A stretch of DNA of 64,000 nt from Ustulina deusta (lineage: Eukaryota > Ascomycota > Sordariomycetes > Xylariales > Xylariaceae): NCBI GenBank assembly GCA_023159155.1, contig JAJNNX010000025.1:434001-498000 (forward strand). The letters are read 5' to 3'. Positions 1 through 12,884 of the stretch are shown one piece after another. The position numbers and the translations under genes were made by a program. A model generated the notes under the pieces. It was given only the letters and a program-made list of their open reading frames with translations. It was not told the origin of the DNA and did not search any database. The first letter of the stretch is position 1, and the number at the start of each line of letters is the position of its first letter.

Positions 1-579
1 CGACAGAGTCGAGCTCGGGGGTATAGTCGATGTCAACCGCTTCGGCGCTCGGAATAGCTCGAAAGAGAGTGAGTTGTAAGGCTGGGATATTGTCAGCCTG
101 CAAGTGTTATTTGGATGGGAAGTTAGGGAGAATGTTCACCTCGCCCCTTTTTATTTCGTTGCACATACTGTCTCTTTCTGTATATACTTTTCGCTTAGTC
201 CTATGACAGCAGGGAACACTATTGGGTTTTTTCCTAACAAATTATTACCACTAGAAATCGTTGGTGACTTGTACGTTTGCAGCTAGAATCGACTAAGTGA
301 AAGGGGAACACGGTTGGCACTGGAACAATGTTCTTGTTCTTAATAGCTACAATCCTAAAACACCTTTGTCGTAGGTAAGAAAAAGGTATTGTTAGACTGG
401 CATGAAGGGCCTAACCCCGCTTTAGCTTTCTTTGATACTCGCAGGCTTACAAATAGGAGCTAGCACGCTAAACGAAGTGTTAAATTTAGGAATGAACCGT
501 GCCTCTCAAATCTTCTTTCGGCGTCCACGAGTTTACTCACCCTGTCATAGACGCGGGTTTCCTTCAAGGTAGGTACGAT
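1..579. other. No gene supported
   Basis: I see no reading frame with domain similarity or convincing splice signals here. The last part is presumably the upstream region of the small gene starting at 580. A 60-codon open frame near 104-286 has no features of a real protein. Confidence 0.5.
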
Positions 580-1353
580 ATGTCTGATACAACACGGGAT
601 CGGGAGAAGCAGGAGAGTGAAATAATTAAGCTGTACTTTGACTTAGAGCAAGCCTCTTTGCCAGACACGGAGAGTTCTAATAGCGAGAATATTAGTGACA
701 GTGACATCCCCGGATTCACTCCTATCATAGGCCGAAAGGAAGACCCTCACATCAAGTGGCTAACTGAGGCAGGGGGGGAAGAAAACGCGGCAGGAGGGGA
801 AGAAAACGCGGCAGGAGGGGAAGGGCCTTTCGTCTTCCCGCACAGTCCAGCTGTTTTCATGGGCGCTGCTGATCAAGCTGCGGAGCAGCCGGTAGAGGAA
901 GCCGAGGCCGCACCACTCTGGCTACAAGGGCAGCCAAGTTTCGCCTATGGCCTTCAGTTTCATCAGGCTGGAGCCATACCACAGGGGCAATTTCCTTGCA
1001 CTTGGGAAAATCCAAACTGGGCTTACAACCCTCCTATGTATACTCAAGGACAGCCAAACTGGGATTACGGCCTTCAGATGCAGAGGTTTGAAGCTACACC
1101 ATCGGGGCTACCTATTTACACTCAGCAGCAAAGCTTGGCTTATGACCCTCAGATTCGAATGGCCGAAGCTGCACTACAGGAGCGGTTTTCTTACGCCCCT
1201 AGATACCCAGATTTAACTTACCGCTTTCAAAATCAGACTTCCAGGTATGTCATTTAACATTACATAAGATATAATTATAATTCTTTTCTTAGTTGGATTT
1301 GGTTCTATATTCGTATGATCACTAGCTGGTTGGGATCAATAGCAATGAAATAG
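580..1353 (+). CDS. Hypothetical low-complexity Q/Y-rich protein
   Basis: I do not recognise this protein. The frame is open from 499, but the first ATG is at 580, and translation from there begins MSDTTRDREK. Residues 1-75 are charged and Ser/Glu-rich. A short acidic Gly-Gly-Glu-Glu-Asn-Ala-Ala motif is then repeated in tandem, encoded by 21-bp DNA repeats near 770-835. The C-terminal half carries degenerate repeats of the form QGQPxxxYGLQ...P. The frame closes at 1257. A good 48-bp intron (donor GTATGT at 1245, acceptor TTAG at 1291-1292) would instead give a hydrophobic tail (SSWIWFYIRM...) ending at 1353. No signal peptide is visible. It could be a real but fast-evolving disordered protein or a chance frame; the repeat structure and clean intron favour a real gene. 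Confidence 0.45.
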
Positions 1354-1603
1354 AACCGTTTAAGCGCAATTGGATTTTGCAAAAATCTATGATTTAAGTG
1401 ATATTGAACACTCGGTACGGGGTGCTCTGCTGACTTAGTATACTGCGGTAACATAATCCCCCGTGTTTGGTACTCTTTAATACATCTATCTTACTTGATC
1501 ACTTGCAACTAATAAAGACCAACTCCGCATGCTTCGATCCTCTCGTATCCACCAAACCACCGTATCTACCAAATGAAAATCGATGGTTCGATCGGCCCCC
1601 CTC

Positions 1604-4600
1604 CTAGCGTCGAGAGGAATGCCGATCTTCTCGTGGCCTGGACCTGTAGTTGCCGTCATGTTCGACGGACGTCTCGACATGCGGATCTCGATCTCTCACA
1701 CGCGTTTGGGACTGCCGTCGTTGTCGCGGCTCTGACACGTGATCCCCTGTTTCAACAGTCGTTTCTGGGTCTCGGTATCGTCCCCGAGATGACGTGTGAT
1801 GGTCTCCGAGCCCCTCGAACTCAACAGTTCGTCGTCGGGGAGGCGGGCTTGGTCTTCGTTCAAAAGAACCTTCATCATGGTCGACTTGACTTCTATCTCG
1901 GGCTCGGCGCCTGGCTGTAGGGCTTCCGTGACGCTCGGTATTCCGCCGCCGCCTTGCTCGGAAGAGCTCGTTTTCGAGCTGGCGTTCACTCTCTCGCGGT
2001 GATAACTCCCTCACCCGGACTGGCGCCGTCGTGGGGTTTCGAAGTGGGGGCTCGTACTCGTCCGGATCTGCCACTGTCGCTGTCTCCTCGACAATCTGTC
2101 TTGCCCAGTCGATATCCGTCCAGGTTTGTGGCGCGGCGATAGGCAGAGTAGCTGCCCTATTGCCTTTTTGAAGCAGGCTAATCCCGATATCGCCATCGTC
2201 GTTCCCATCCGCTGTCTGTGGATGGCTTGCATCTGAGAGTTGTCCATTGAGTGGTTTTCCTAGACCGATGCCGTCTGTGGTCTCTCTCCTCTGCAGCCTC
2301 ACCAAGGGCGGTTGGCTTGTGGCTAGTCGACTGGTCCAGTTTGTCCTGGCTCTGGGGGTAGGTCCTCTGACGGCTTCTGTTTCTTGAGCCTGGTTCTCGG
2401 AAAGTGTCTCCAACTGGACGTCGACCTTGGTTTCTGGAGACGGGAGAGTCTCGACTTTCGGCCTGGGTACATAATACAACGCTTCAGGCTCCTCTCTCAC
2501 TTTAACGCTTGAATGCGGTTGTCCATTGGGTGATGGAGGGAGGGATTCGTGTACTTGGGGTTTCGCTGGGCTCATGTCGTCATTATCGCTACCATTTTCG
2601 GCTTTGTATAAGGGCGTCCACTCAAGAAGTAGTTGTTCAATAGCTTCCTGGCGGGCTTCCACCGCTTGTGGTGACAGTTGGGGATCATACGGCTGCCTGT
2701 CAAACTCGTCCGGATAACTTTGCCTCGCCCTTGCCCTCGCCCTCTCCCTTACCCGTAATTGCTCGTCAGTATAGTATCCTACCAAGCGTGGGTAGGGGGG
2801 AGAGGTGGCCTCGCTTCTGCTGCGGTGCCTGGGTCGGGTCGAATATGAACTCCGATGGTCGTTCGCATTGTCTCTCGTAGGCTTACGTCCCGTAGTTATA
2901 ATTGCGTGTGGGTATTCGTATCGCACTAGATTATCTATTAGCTATTGAAGTGACGGTAAAGGACGGTCCCTCTACCTTGGTATCTGTCTGAGTCTGATGA
3001 ATTACTTTCATCGGCCGAATCAGAATCGCGCCTTGATATATATCTGTCATTCGCGATTGTGATTGGCTGCGTAGGACCTTGCCTCGTTGGCGAAGCTAGC
3101 CGCGGCGAGGGAAGCCTAGTAGGGGAGCGAGTGCCGGCGTATGCTGAAGAGAGCCGTGGAGAACGTCCGCGTGATACTGGTGGCGCGGGAGGGCGGCTGG
3201 CTATTGCTTCATTTGCGCGCTCAACTTCCCGTCGCCTCAGATCTTCGGGCTCACTGCGACGACTAAATTTTCTTTCCTTCTTACGTACCCATTCTCTTGG
3301 CTCATTTTCGCCCTTGTGTACCCCGATGCTCCAGTCGGAGTTCTCAGTCGAAACGGTATTCTCGATGTCGGTATCAGTTATGTCTCGCGATCTCTTATGC
3401 TTCTTCTTGTCCTCTATCAACAACACTTGGCGGCCCGCAAATGATGATCGACCATCACCGTTATTAGGAAGGTTGGATGCACCCTCTTCCATCTCTATGG
3501 GCTGCCTCTGCGATTCTTCATGTTGTTTGAAAGCCTGCAAAAGCGGTTCCACGCAGACGTAAACGACGACTCTCTTGACATGCTTTGGTCTAAACCACCT
3601 CTTTGATCGAATGATTTCCAGTTGTCGAAACTTCCATTGGTGTGCAGAGTCAGAAGCGCCCGATTTGGCTGCTTCTAAGGACTGTTGAACCTGTATTTGC
3701 TGGCTCACGGCAAGTGTTGTCATCTTCTCGAGCACAGTCATCGAGTTCTTGTCCAGGGCAGCCAATCGGCGTTTGATCTCATTAATATTAAGATGCTCTT
3801 CGGATATCACACATCGATCCCAAGCATCATCGGGGGTTTGTGTTTGATCAATGCTCAAGAAGGGTCGGATGGTCCATACTTTGTACTCCGTAAATCTTTT
3901 CCTCCACTCCTCCTCCTCAACCAAGAGAGGAGTCACATCTTGAATCCTAGATATACCTGTGATGTTCCAGCTGTTTGGCTGACCTCGAGGCTGCACTGAC
4001 GTTGGCGCAGCTGATGGGATATGGGCGATGACATTCTGCCGACCAACACCCTGTGTCTGTGGGCTACTCGTGGGTTCTACTCGACCTGTACGTGAACGCT
4101 CCGCGTCTGATGGCTCTAAATTGGAGTCATTATTTACCAGTGAGCTGGATCCTAGAGCGGGGGTCTGTTGCTGTGGCACGCCAAAGGCAGTGTTGTGAGG
4201 TAGCCTTGAAGCGGCAGTACCCGTAGAATCTGCTACTACCAGCGAGACGCCCTCTGGCATGCCGGATGTCTCGCCTTCGACGAAAGCGATCATTACTTTT
4301 GCCGACTTCTGCCAGAACTTCATACTTGACTTTTTGACAACCTCGAGATGGGCCAGTTTCCGGACCTGATCCCCAGAGTTGTACCGGAGTAAATTTTGCA
4401 GTGTCTGGACTTGGCCCGGGCTCAAGAACGCCAACGTCTCAGTCAGTTCTTTCCCGGAGTGACGGAATTTGAGGCTCCCTTGGAGTTTACTCTTGAGCTC
4501 TAATCCCAGGGACACCGGAAGTTGGTATGCCCCGCCTTCGTATAGCACATACGGCAGAATTTGGACTTCTATATTGCTCGTATCCTGTTTAGTGATCTTC

Positions 4601-6207
4601 TCTGATATCAGGACATTCCCCGCATCTAATTCCTCTAAACTTCGTCTACTCTGTGGTTGCTCTATCAGTTGAGTTGTGTTCTGCGAGGAATCTTGCAGTG
4701 CTCTTATTGGCACAGAAGGGGAAGAGAGAGGCTTCTGTTCGATGTGATCAGTTATTGCTACTTCGGTATCAAATACAGCCCCCCGAGATGGACCCTCGGG
4801 CGCCTTCTGGGCTGCCTGGTTCATGGTCTTTAGTAACCTATTAAAATTTTCGACCCAAACTGACTTTCAATATGCCCACTTACTTGTTCGGTATCAGCTG
4901 TGTGTACATTTGGAACGACGCCATTCACTCGACCTTGTGGTGGTGGTGTCTTGGAGCCAGTGCCATCCATCTTTGACCTCATGAGATCTGATAATAGCGA
5001 TTAGTCAAGGCGAAATTTGTGCGATGCATGGTGCATACCATCTTCCTGTTGCGTTGTGCCGTCTGTTGAGCCCGAGAAGGGTACCAGCGGCTTCTGAACT
5101 TGAGACACTGGAGGTGGACTAGATGGCTCGTTTACTGCATCAGTATCCTGTGCCTCGTCAGATTCAACTCATTGATTAAGCAGGCTACTTGTATGACATA
5201 CTAGTGTATTTATATTGCCGTTAATAACAGCTCTGTTAGTTGGTTGTGGTAGGACTGATTGAGGATTTCTTGCCCTTAACGTATCCATTGGGATTGGATA
5301 GGATACCGAAGGATTTTTGGTTCGAACAATACCAAAAGTATGTGGCTCTGAGTTGGTTGAAACTCTAGTTATCCGTAGATTGTTGGCTGCTGCCCGAGAA
5401 GGGGTTTGCGGTCTCTTGGTATGACCAGGAGCAACGGAAGGCTCACGTCCGGCATTCCCATGCCGGGATTGGCTCTGCGTCTGAGTTTCCAATGCAATGA
5501 TTCGAAGTTTTTCTGGGCTTGCAATTCTATTGATGATTGCATAAGTCTTCAGCATCAACCTGGCATCCTCTTCAGTTGGGTTCCTAGATGTAATCAGCGC
5601 CGAACTTTGATATTGGGTGATACGCTGCATACGGCTTTAATCGTTGTTGGCCTAGCGAGACAACTTGGAGGAGCAGCACCAGGCTGTCTTGATATCGTTG
5701 CAGTTGTTTGCAATACTTGTCCAATTTAGAAGCCTTGGAAGGCCAACGAAGCTTGTCGCGCAAGCCTAAGGGATCCGAGGTAAGTTCCGACTCAATCTTG
5801 ATGGGAGAATCAGGAGTGTATTGATCGAGCTTGTTGTTGAACTCGATAAGTCGCTTAATAAGCTGTTCCTCGATCCGTTCGGGCCAATTGCCGGAGATAG
5901 TGGCTTCGACGCGCCAGAAAATCACCAGGCATTTATCGGCGGTCACCTTCACCTTCTCCAGCGAGTTTTCGGTGAATAGATAAAGCGGCTGTCCACGGTT
6001 AATATTAACCACTTCTTGCTTGAGGAAAATGTAAATCTCTTCCAGCGCCGTGGTGGTCAACCAAATTTCTTCCACGACAGCCTCAAGGCTCTCCTGCGCG
6101 AACCAAATCTGGGAAAGGTACTTGTGAAGGATCTGCGACAGCTGGATTCCAAAACCAGCAATCCCGACAACTGAGCCAGCTGCTCCCAGTGCTGTCACAG
6201 GATCCAT
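1604..6207 (-). CDS. Fungal STAND-type N-terminal domain protein with long disordered tail
   Basis: Six exons join in frame: 6207-5633, 5583-5202, 5147-5039, 4987-4884, 4827-2976 and 2925-1604, giving 1,447 aa. Introns are 49-56 bp with GTATG/GTAAG/GTAGA donors and CTAG/CAG/AAAG acceptors. The start MDPVTALGAAGSVVGIAGFG begins a hydrophobic segment and helical domain (residues 1-190) typical of the fungal N-terminal domain seen in STAND/NLR-like and ankyrin proteins (PigL_N/Helo-like group). The next 150 residues are Pro/Ser/Thr-rich. A more ordered stretch follows (ILPYVLYEGGAYQLPVSLG onward, about residues 460-570). The last 700 residues are charged, Arg/Ser/Glu-rich and predicted disordered, with many RRR and RDR clusters. 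No NB-ARC/NACHT motif or repeat ligand-binding domain is visible, so it is not a complete NLR. The 4883-4828 intron has a weak acceptor; if it is wrong, the locus is two genes. Function unknown; a signalling or incompatibility role is only suggested by the N-terminal domain. Confidence 0.65.
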
Positions 6208-6814
6208 TCGAAATCAGATGCGCTATGGAAGTCGAGTCATCGCTTCCACTGAGGATGGGCTCCAAAGGCCCGATGCTGGAGATAGACATTGAGAAAAGCG
6301 ACGTCGAAAGACAGCCGTGTCTTACGCGAGAAAAGTCTTGGCAGGCTCTGCGAATAGTTACGGCACAGCAATGAGGGGATTGGGGGCCGCAAGCCGTGAT
6401 TTGGTCGCTTCATCTCAGCTTCGCGCCACCTGATGATGCGAAGCGCCTTCGGTCCAGCAGGGAGAGGATTTACACGCCAACACTTCCCTTCATTGGACCG
6501 GAGCAGCTGAATTGGGGGCAGGTTCTGCGGTAGCGTCAGACAACCTAGCCTACACTAATTTAAATACCCGGTTACTCGATTCTAACCAATGAACTACATA
6601 GGTAGATTTTTGGACATGTCAATCAAACAGCAATTCGGGTTTGTTTGATAGACTTGACCGATGATGAAGCTTGCTTTCAGGGAACCAAAAGGGCCCTCCG
6701 ATACGAAAAGAGATGTCGTAGACAGTGTAGACAGTGCCGTTACAACTACTAGGCAGGTACTCCATCTCAAGTATTATACACAGTGTGTACTCACATGTAT
6801 ACTATATACTTATA
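6208..6814. other. Intergenic, upstream of the STAND-type gene
   Basis: No coding potential supported. It contains the promoter of the minus-strand gene ending at 1604 and runs up to the TATA target site of the retrotransposon at 6811-6814. Confidence 0.5.
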
Positions 6815-7067
6815 TGTGCCTCGATACGGTCCCTCTATAGAATTAGTCACTTGGTGTTACTAGGTCTGATCTGAAGGTCTGTATTGAGTATGGTTGTAGA
6901 AGGAAACTAACTAGGGTATCTGACGGAGGTGCGAGGTATTTATGCCCTTAATTAGGTGGGTCGGTACCTGGTGCCTAAGGGCTACGCATGGTGCCCTTTT
7001 ATGTACGTACTATTGTATTAACTTAATAGATTAATTTTAATAGAAGCTAATAATAATAAGATCTATA
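6815..7067. repeat. Left LTR
   Basis: 253 bp, aligning without gaps to 12237-12489. The outer part (6815 to about 6990) keeps normal base composition, whereas the inner end from about 6995 shows C-to-T and G-to-A changes relative to the right copy. It begins TGTGCC; the inner terminus is mutated to TATA. Confidence 0.93.
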
Positions 7068-8994
7068 ATTACTTTTTTTATTAAATAATTATTCTAGTTA
7101 TTTTATAACCTATTGCTTAATATAGCTATAAATAAGGTTATTACAAACTTTTTTATTATAATATATTTTTTAACTATTAATGGTTTTTTTTAATATAGTT
7201 TTGTTAGCATACTATAGATTTTTTATTAGGTAGCTGTCCTTATTATAAGCTAAGTATAAATTATTTTTATTATACTTGTTAGTAAACTGAATATTACTAG
7301 GACTTTAAAGTTAGTATATATTATTATAATAATAATTAATAATAGTTTAAAGTTTATTATAGTATAGTTTTAATTTATTTATATATTGCTAAACTTATAA
7401 TATTTAATTTTTTATAATATAAGTTTAAATAAGTTTTTTTTTTTTTTATAGATATACTTATATTTAGTTTTTTAAAGTTTTTAAACTATTAAAATAGTTT
7501 TTTATAATTAATATTTAGTATTTTTTTTTTAGTTAGGTTTTAAATATAGTTAGTTATATTAGTTATTAATTATTATTATAGCAATTAAATTCTAAATATT
7601 AAAAAATAGCTACTATATTTAAATAGTTTAAATATATAGTTATAAATATGTATTGCTAATTTTAATAAAATTTAAAAGTTAAAATATTATTAAACTAAGG
7701 CTTTTTATAATATAATATGTTTAATATTACTATTAGTTTTTTTAATTTTATTATTTGTTTATAGCTGCTTTAGTATAATTAGTTTTATAATTAATCTATT
7801 AGATTTGTACTAAGTAATAGTTTTGTTATTTATAAATATACTAGTATTATTGCTAATTTATTTTTTTAAGTAGCTAAAAGTCTTTTTAATATAAGTTAGT
7901 AAAAGTTAAGTTATTTTAAATAAAATATTAAGCATTAGTTTTGTTTTAATTTATTTAGTAGTATATTTAATATAAACTAATATTTTAAAGTTAGCTATAA
8001 AAATATAATTTATAGTTTAATAAATTAATAGGATAAAAAGTATAATAAATTATAAATTAAATAATTTATTATTAGGTATTTTTATTAATTAATATTATAA
8101 GTATTTAGTAATTATTTATTAATTAATTAAAGTTATTTTGGAATGCTAGAAATATTTATTTATTTTTTTTAATATTACTTTAATAGTAGTATAGCTATAG
8201 TTAATATATATGTTTTTTATTTAAAGCAATAAATTTTTTATTTCTAATATTTCGAAAAATTTTTTAGTATATAAAGTAGTTCTAGCTATATATAATAGAT
8301 TATTTAAAGCTTTTAAATATATTATTACTTTATATAGTTTGCTTTATTAAATAAAAAAATATTGTTTTATTTATTCTAGTAGTATATTAAGTAGTAAATT
8401 AGTATTAAAATATAAAAATTCTAATATTGCTTAAAGATTTATATAGTTTAGTTATTATAGCTATAATATAAGTAAAATTTTATTATTAATTATAGCTAAA
8501 CTAGCTATATAATTTTTTTAATATTTAAACTATTTAAAGTTTAGGTAGATTTTTTTTAGTAGCTTTAATAATTAATTAGCTAAAATATTTAATTTGTTTA
8601 TATAATATATAATATATATAGTATAATGTTTAATAGTATTAAAAAAATATATAATATATATTAGCTGTTTTATTTTAGTATAAAAAATTAATAATAATTT
8701 ATAATTTATATAAATAATTATTTTTTTATTTTTAACCTAGTATTTTTAGTACTAAAAAGCTAATATAATAGCTAATAATTTATATTTTTAAGCAAAATAT
8801 TATAATTAAGTTGCTTATAGCTTTTTTAAAAAATAAGCTATAAGGTAAAATATTAACTTATTATTATATATATATAGTTATATTAGATATGCTTTTATAT
8901 AAAATTAATTAAAATTTATGTTTATAATAAAAAATAAGCGCTAGTTAAATAGTTATATAATTAGTATTGTAGTAATAAAGTTATAAATATATAT

Positions 8995-9255
8995 TTATAT
9001 TTTTTTTGTTATATAATTTAGTTTAATAGGTATGTTTTTAGGTGCCCTAGTAGAAGTTTTAGTAAATAGTTTTGTAATAAATAAATAATTATTAATTAAA
9101 TATTTAAAATATTTTGTTATATTAGTAAAAATATATATTTTAATTATTGTTGCTAGTTTTAAATAATCTTTTATAGTAGTAATTTTTATTAGATTAGCTT
9201 TAATATTTTTATAAAAAATATTAAAGCTTAAAAAAGTGCTTTTAAGTATAAACAA
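8995..9255 (-). pseudogene. Relic of retrotransposon reverse transcriptase/RNase H junction
   Basis: An 86-codon open stretch in the A+T interior of the element. The translation retains the layout of the Ty3/gypsy segment at the end of the RT domain. KSTFLSF stands where KCxFLGF is usual. IKANLIKITTIKDY matches the usual I-K-A-D-P-x-K-I-x-x-I-x-x-W. FTNITKYFKYLINNY matches the usual FLGFxNYYRRFIxNY. Most substitutions (Gly to Ser or Asn, Asp to Asn, Pro to Leu, Ala to Thr, Arg to Lys) are those expected from RIP. This is a fossil, not a functional gene. The comparison was made by eye against the general family pattern. Confidence 0.55.
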
Positions 9256-12236
9256 TAATAATTTTAATATATTAATAATTATATTATATTTTATAAAATA
9301 TATAAATAATAATTTATATTGCTTAAATAATTTTTTATAAGTTTTAGCCTATATAATAATATTATTTAATAAGCTAGCTAACTAATTTTTAAAAAGTTTA
9401 ACAATCTTTTAAATTAAGGCTTAAAAAATAGCAAGTATATTATAAAGTCCAAACAGCATTACAAGCTATTTATATATATTAAATAATATAATAAATACTA
9501 TTTTTTTTATTAGTTTTATTTATTTAAATCTATTAGAATTTATTTTTTAAATTAATAAAAATATATTATAAATGTTTTATTGCTTTTTAAATTTAGTTTT
9601 AAATATTAAGTAGCAAATAAGCTTTTTTTTTAGTTATTTTATTAAGTTTATAATAGTTATAATAAAATTGCTAAATTATATTTTTAAAGTATTTATTAAT
9701 AGTTTTATTTATAATTATGCTATTAAGTGTTTTTTTTAGTATTAATAATACTAGAGCACTTTATAATTTATGGCCCTTTTAAATATAAACTTTAAAATAT
9801 ACTTTAATAAAGTTTTTAATTATATTTTTTTATTAAAAATTATATTAATAAAATAGCAACCTAATTAGTATAGTATTTTTAGTATTAATATAATATTTTG
9901 TTTTAGTAATAATTTCTATTTTTTTTAGTACTAGGTTAAATAAACCTAAAAATTTATAAATAAAATTATTTAAATATTTTTTTACTTATAAGTTATTAGG
10001 AATATTTTTATACTATTTTATAATATTTGTTTAGTATATTATCTTAAATATTATATTAATCTAGGTATTTTTTAGTAGTTTTATAATAAATATTTCTATA
10101 AAGCATATTAGTTATATAGTTTTTTATTTATTTTTTAAGCTAAAAATACTTTTTTATTTATAGAACTTATACTTATTTATAATAAAATCTTTAAAAAAAG
10201 TCTAGTTTAATATAATATTACTAATAATTTTTTATATTTATATTATATTATTATTAGTAATAAATTTAGCTATAATATAGTAATCTTATATTATTTATAG
10301 TTTTATTTTTTTAATATTATATATTATGTTTTATTATTAAAATAAGTATAGCTTTAGTTTAGCTGCTAATAATTCTAATATATAGCAATTTATATATTTA
10401 TAGTTCTAAAAGATTATAAATATTATATTATTATTAGTAACTTAAACTTAAAATAAGTTGTAATAGTTTTAATATTTATTATATAGTTTATTTCTTTTTA
10501 ATATTAGTTTTATTTTATTTTTGTTTACTTTAATTATATAAATAAAACTATTTTATATATTAAAAATTTTTTAAAACTTATAATTAATTTTAGTTTTTTT
10601 ATTATTAAGTTAATTATAAAAGTTTTGTTTGAATTTTTTTTTTTTAAAATTATTAGAGCTAATAAAATATATATACTTATAAATCGGTAATTTTTTTTAA
10701 AACAATTTATACTTAGTCCAAAACTGATTAGCTAAGTTGTTACAAAATAGTATATTTTTAATTATTATAAATTAATTTAATTTTAAGGGCTATAAGGTTT
10801 ATAAGATCTATTTTAGCTATTTTGGTTATTTTTAGTAATTTTTAGCCTAATAACTTGTTTTATTATAGTTAAAACATTTATTTTTTTTAGCTTTAGTAGT
10901 ATATCTAGTTTTATTAGTTTTATTTAGCTTAGTTATTTAGCTAACCTTATAATTATTATTATAAGGATTAAATATAGCTAGTAGTAGTACTTTTAAAATT
11001 ATTAATTTATAATTAATAAGCTAAATATAGCTAATATTTAGTTTAGCTAATATTACTAAATTAATTCTATAGTTATAAAATAGCGCTAAAATATTTTATA
11101 ATTATATTATTATTTATAGTATACTATATATTTTATTTTTAATTATAGTTCTAAATATAGATTTAGCTAATTAAGTTGTTTTTTAATTATTTTATTATTA
11201 TTTAGATTTTATATTAATTTTTTAAAATATAGTTAGATTATTAGTATATATATACTAAACTTATATATAAATAAGTTTTTTATTTATTAAGTTTTATATT
11301 AGCTACTTAAAAGCTAATAATAAGTTTTTTTAAATTATTATAAATAATTAATATATAATTTTTTTATACTAATAAAAAATTTACAAATAATACTAAAAAA
11401 TTATAAAATATATTATAAGTTTTTAATATTTATATAATAATTTTTAAGCAGTTAGCTTAAGTAGTATTTTTAGTATATCTAATAAACTAAACTATAGCTT
11501 AGAAATCTTTAGCTAATTTAGTACTAATATATATTATTTATAATTTATATAAAATAAATGTTTAGATTAATTAGTTTTATATATTTTTTATTTTATTAAA
11601 AATTATATAATTAATAATAATAAATTATAAATTTACTAGAATTATAACTTTATTTTTAAATTTATATTTGTTTAGGTTGCTTATATTAATTATTAATATA
11701 GTTTTAGGAAATATATACTAAATATGCTATTTTTGTTTAGTTTATATTTTTAATAATGCTTAATATTAATATAAGTTTAACAATTTGTTTTAGAGTTTTT
11801 TATTACTAGTTATATATATTAGCTACTATATATATAATTTATTAGTATATTATTTATTTATTTTATATATTTTTTATAATAGTAGTAGTAGTAGTATTAA
11901 ATAAACTTATTAACTAGTTATATTATTTATTATAGGTATATTTAGCTTTTTAATAAAATTAGCAATTATTTTTTTTAAATTATTAATATTATTTTTTAGT
12001 TTTATTATATTATAAGCTATATTAATAATAAAAATATTAATCTATTTTTAAGAATTTTTAATAGTATTGCTTTATAAAACGCTAATAATTTTGTTAACTA
12101 AAGCTATTAGTATTTCTAATATTTTATTAGTTATTTTAAAAGTTTTAAAGTCTTTGCAGTACAATAAAAAGTATAAAAAAAGTGCTAAATATAATAAAAA
12201 TAAAAATAATACTATAAAGCTACACAAATAGTTATT

Positions 12237-12489
12237 TATGTTTTAATACAGTCTTTTTATAGAATTAGTTATTTAGTGTTACTAGGTCTGATCTAAAGGT
12301 CTGTATTAAGTATAGTTATAAAAGGAAACTAACTAGGGTATCTGACGGAGGTGCGAGGTATTTATGCCTTTAATTAGGTGGGTCGGTACCTAGTGCCTAA
12401 GGGCTACGCACGGTGCCCTTTCATGCACGTACCATTGTACTGACTCAATGGATTGACTTCAATGGAAGCCAATGGCAATGGGATCCACA
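12237..12489. repeat. Right LTR
   Basis: Gapless 253-bp match to 6815-7067. Here the inner (left) part to about 12330 is the mutated half, with its TG start now TA, while the outer half is intact and ends CACA before the TATA target repeat. The central part, with GGAAACTAACTAGGGTATCT, is identical in both copies, so apart from RIP the two LTRs have hardly diverged. Confidence 0.93.
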
Positions 12490-12884
12490 TATATACCTGT
12501 AGGCTGTAGGTGCCAGCCACTCTCACGCACCTATCCCAATTAAGTACTTAATAAATCTAGTTTCCTATTGAGGCCAGACAATCGCCCGCCAAAATTTGTA
12601 CAACAAGGGATACCCCTTTGTTTCATCCCAGTCATTCTGCCGAGGGACAAGATACTTGTATGAATAATTAATTATATTTTCGGTCTGACCCTAAAACTTC
12701 GAGTCATAGAGGCGCCTACACCAATTGAACTAGGTACTCGCATTGCAAACTATACTACATAAATGCTCGACCCATCCAAGATCCAATGCAAGCGATGATG
12801 CGAAGAAAATAAGCAGAGTAACTGAACTTCGAACCGTGTGCAAGTTATCAATAAAGCGTAGAATAAGAAAATCAGTACATCAAC
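12490..12884. other. Intergenic between LTR element and LPMO gene
   Basis: Normal base composition resumes abruptly after the LTR. No gene is supported. The segment includes the 3' flank of the AA9 gene. Confidence 0.5.

Larger units (their letters stand above)
6815..12489 (-). mobile_element. RIP-degraded LTR retrotransposon (probably Ty3/gypsy)
   Basis: A complete 5,675-bp element. Two direct repeats of exactly 253 bp (6815-7067 and 12237-12489) bound it. The outer ends are TG (left, intact) and CA (right, intact), and TATA flanks both sides (6811-6814 and 12490-12493) as a probable target duplication. The interior is almost entirely A+T with no usable ORF. The paired LTR differences are C-to-T and G-to-A, mostly at CpA/TpG, which is the signature of repeat-induced point mutation. 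A recognisable ghost of reverse transcriptase at 8995-9255 on the minus strand gives the orientation and suggests the Ty3/gypsy class. The element is certainly immobile. LTR structure and RIP are directly visible; the family assignment is inference from a mutated fragment. Confidence 0.92.

Noticed and set aside
3059..3562. A 167-codon plus-strand frame
   Set aside because: It is antisense to the large exon 4827-2976 and has only the composition expected of a shadow frame.
12690..12740. Minus-strand D-arm-like sequence (TAGTTCAATTGGTGTAGGCG)
   Set aside because: No T-arm or anticodon stem can be folded downstream; at most a degraded tRNA fragment.
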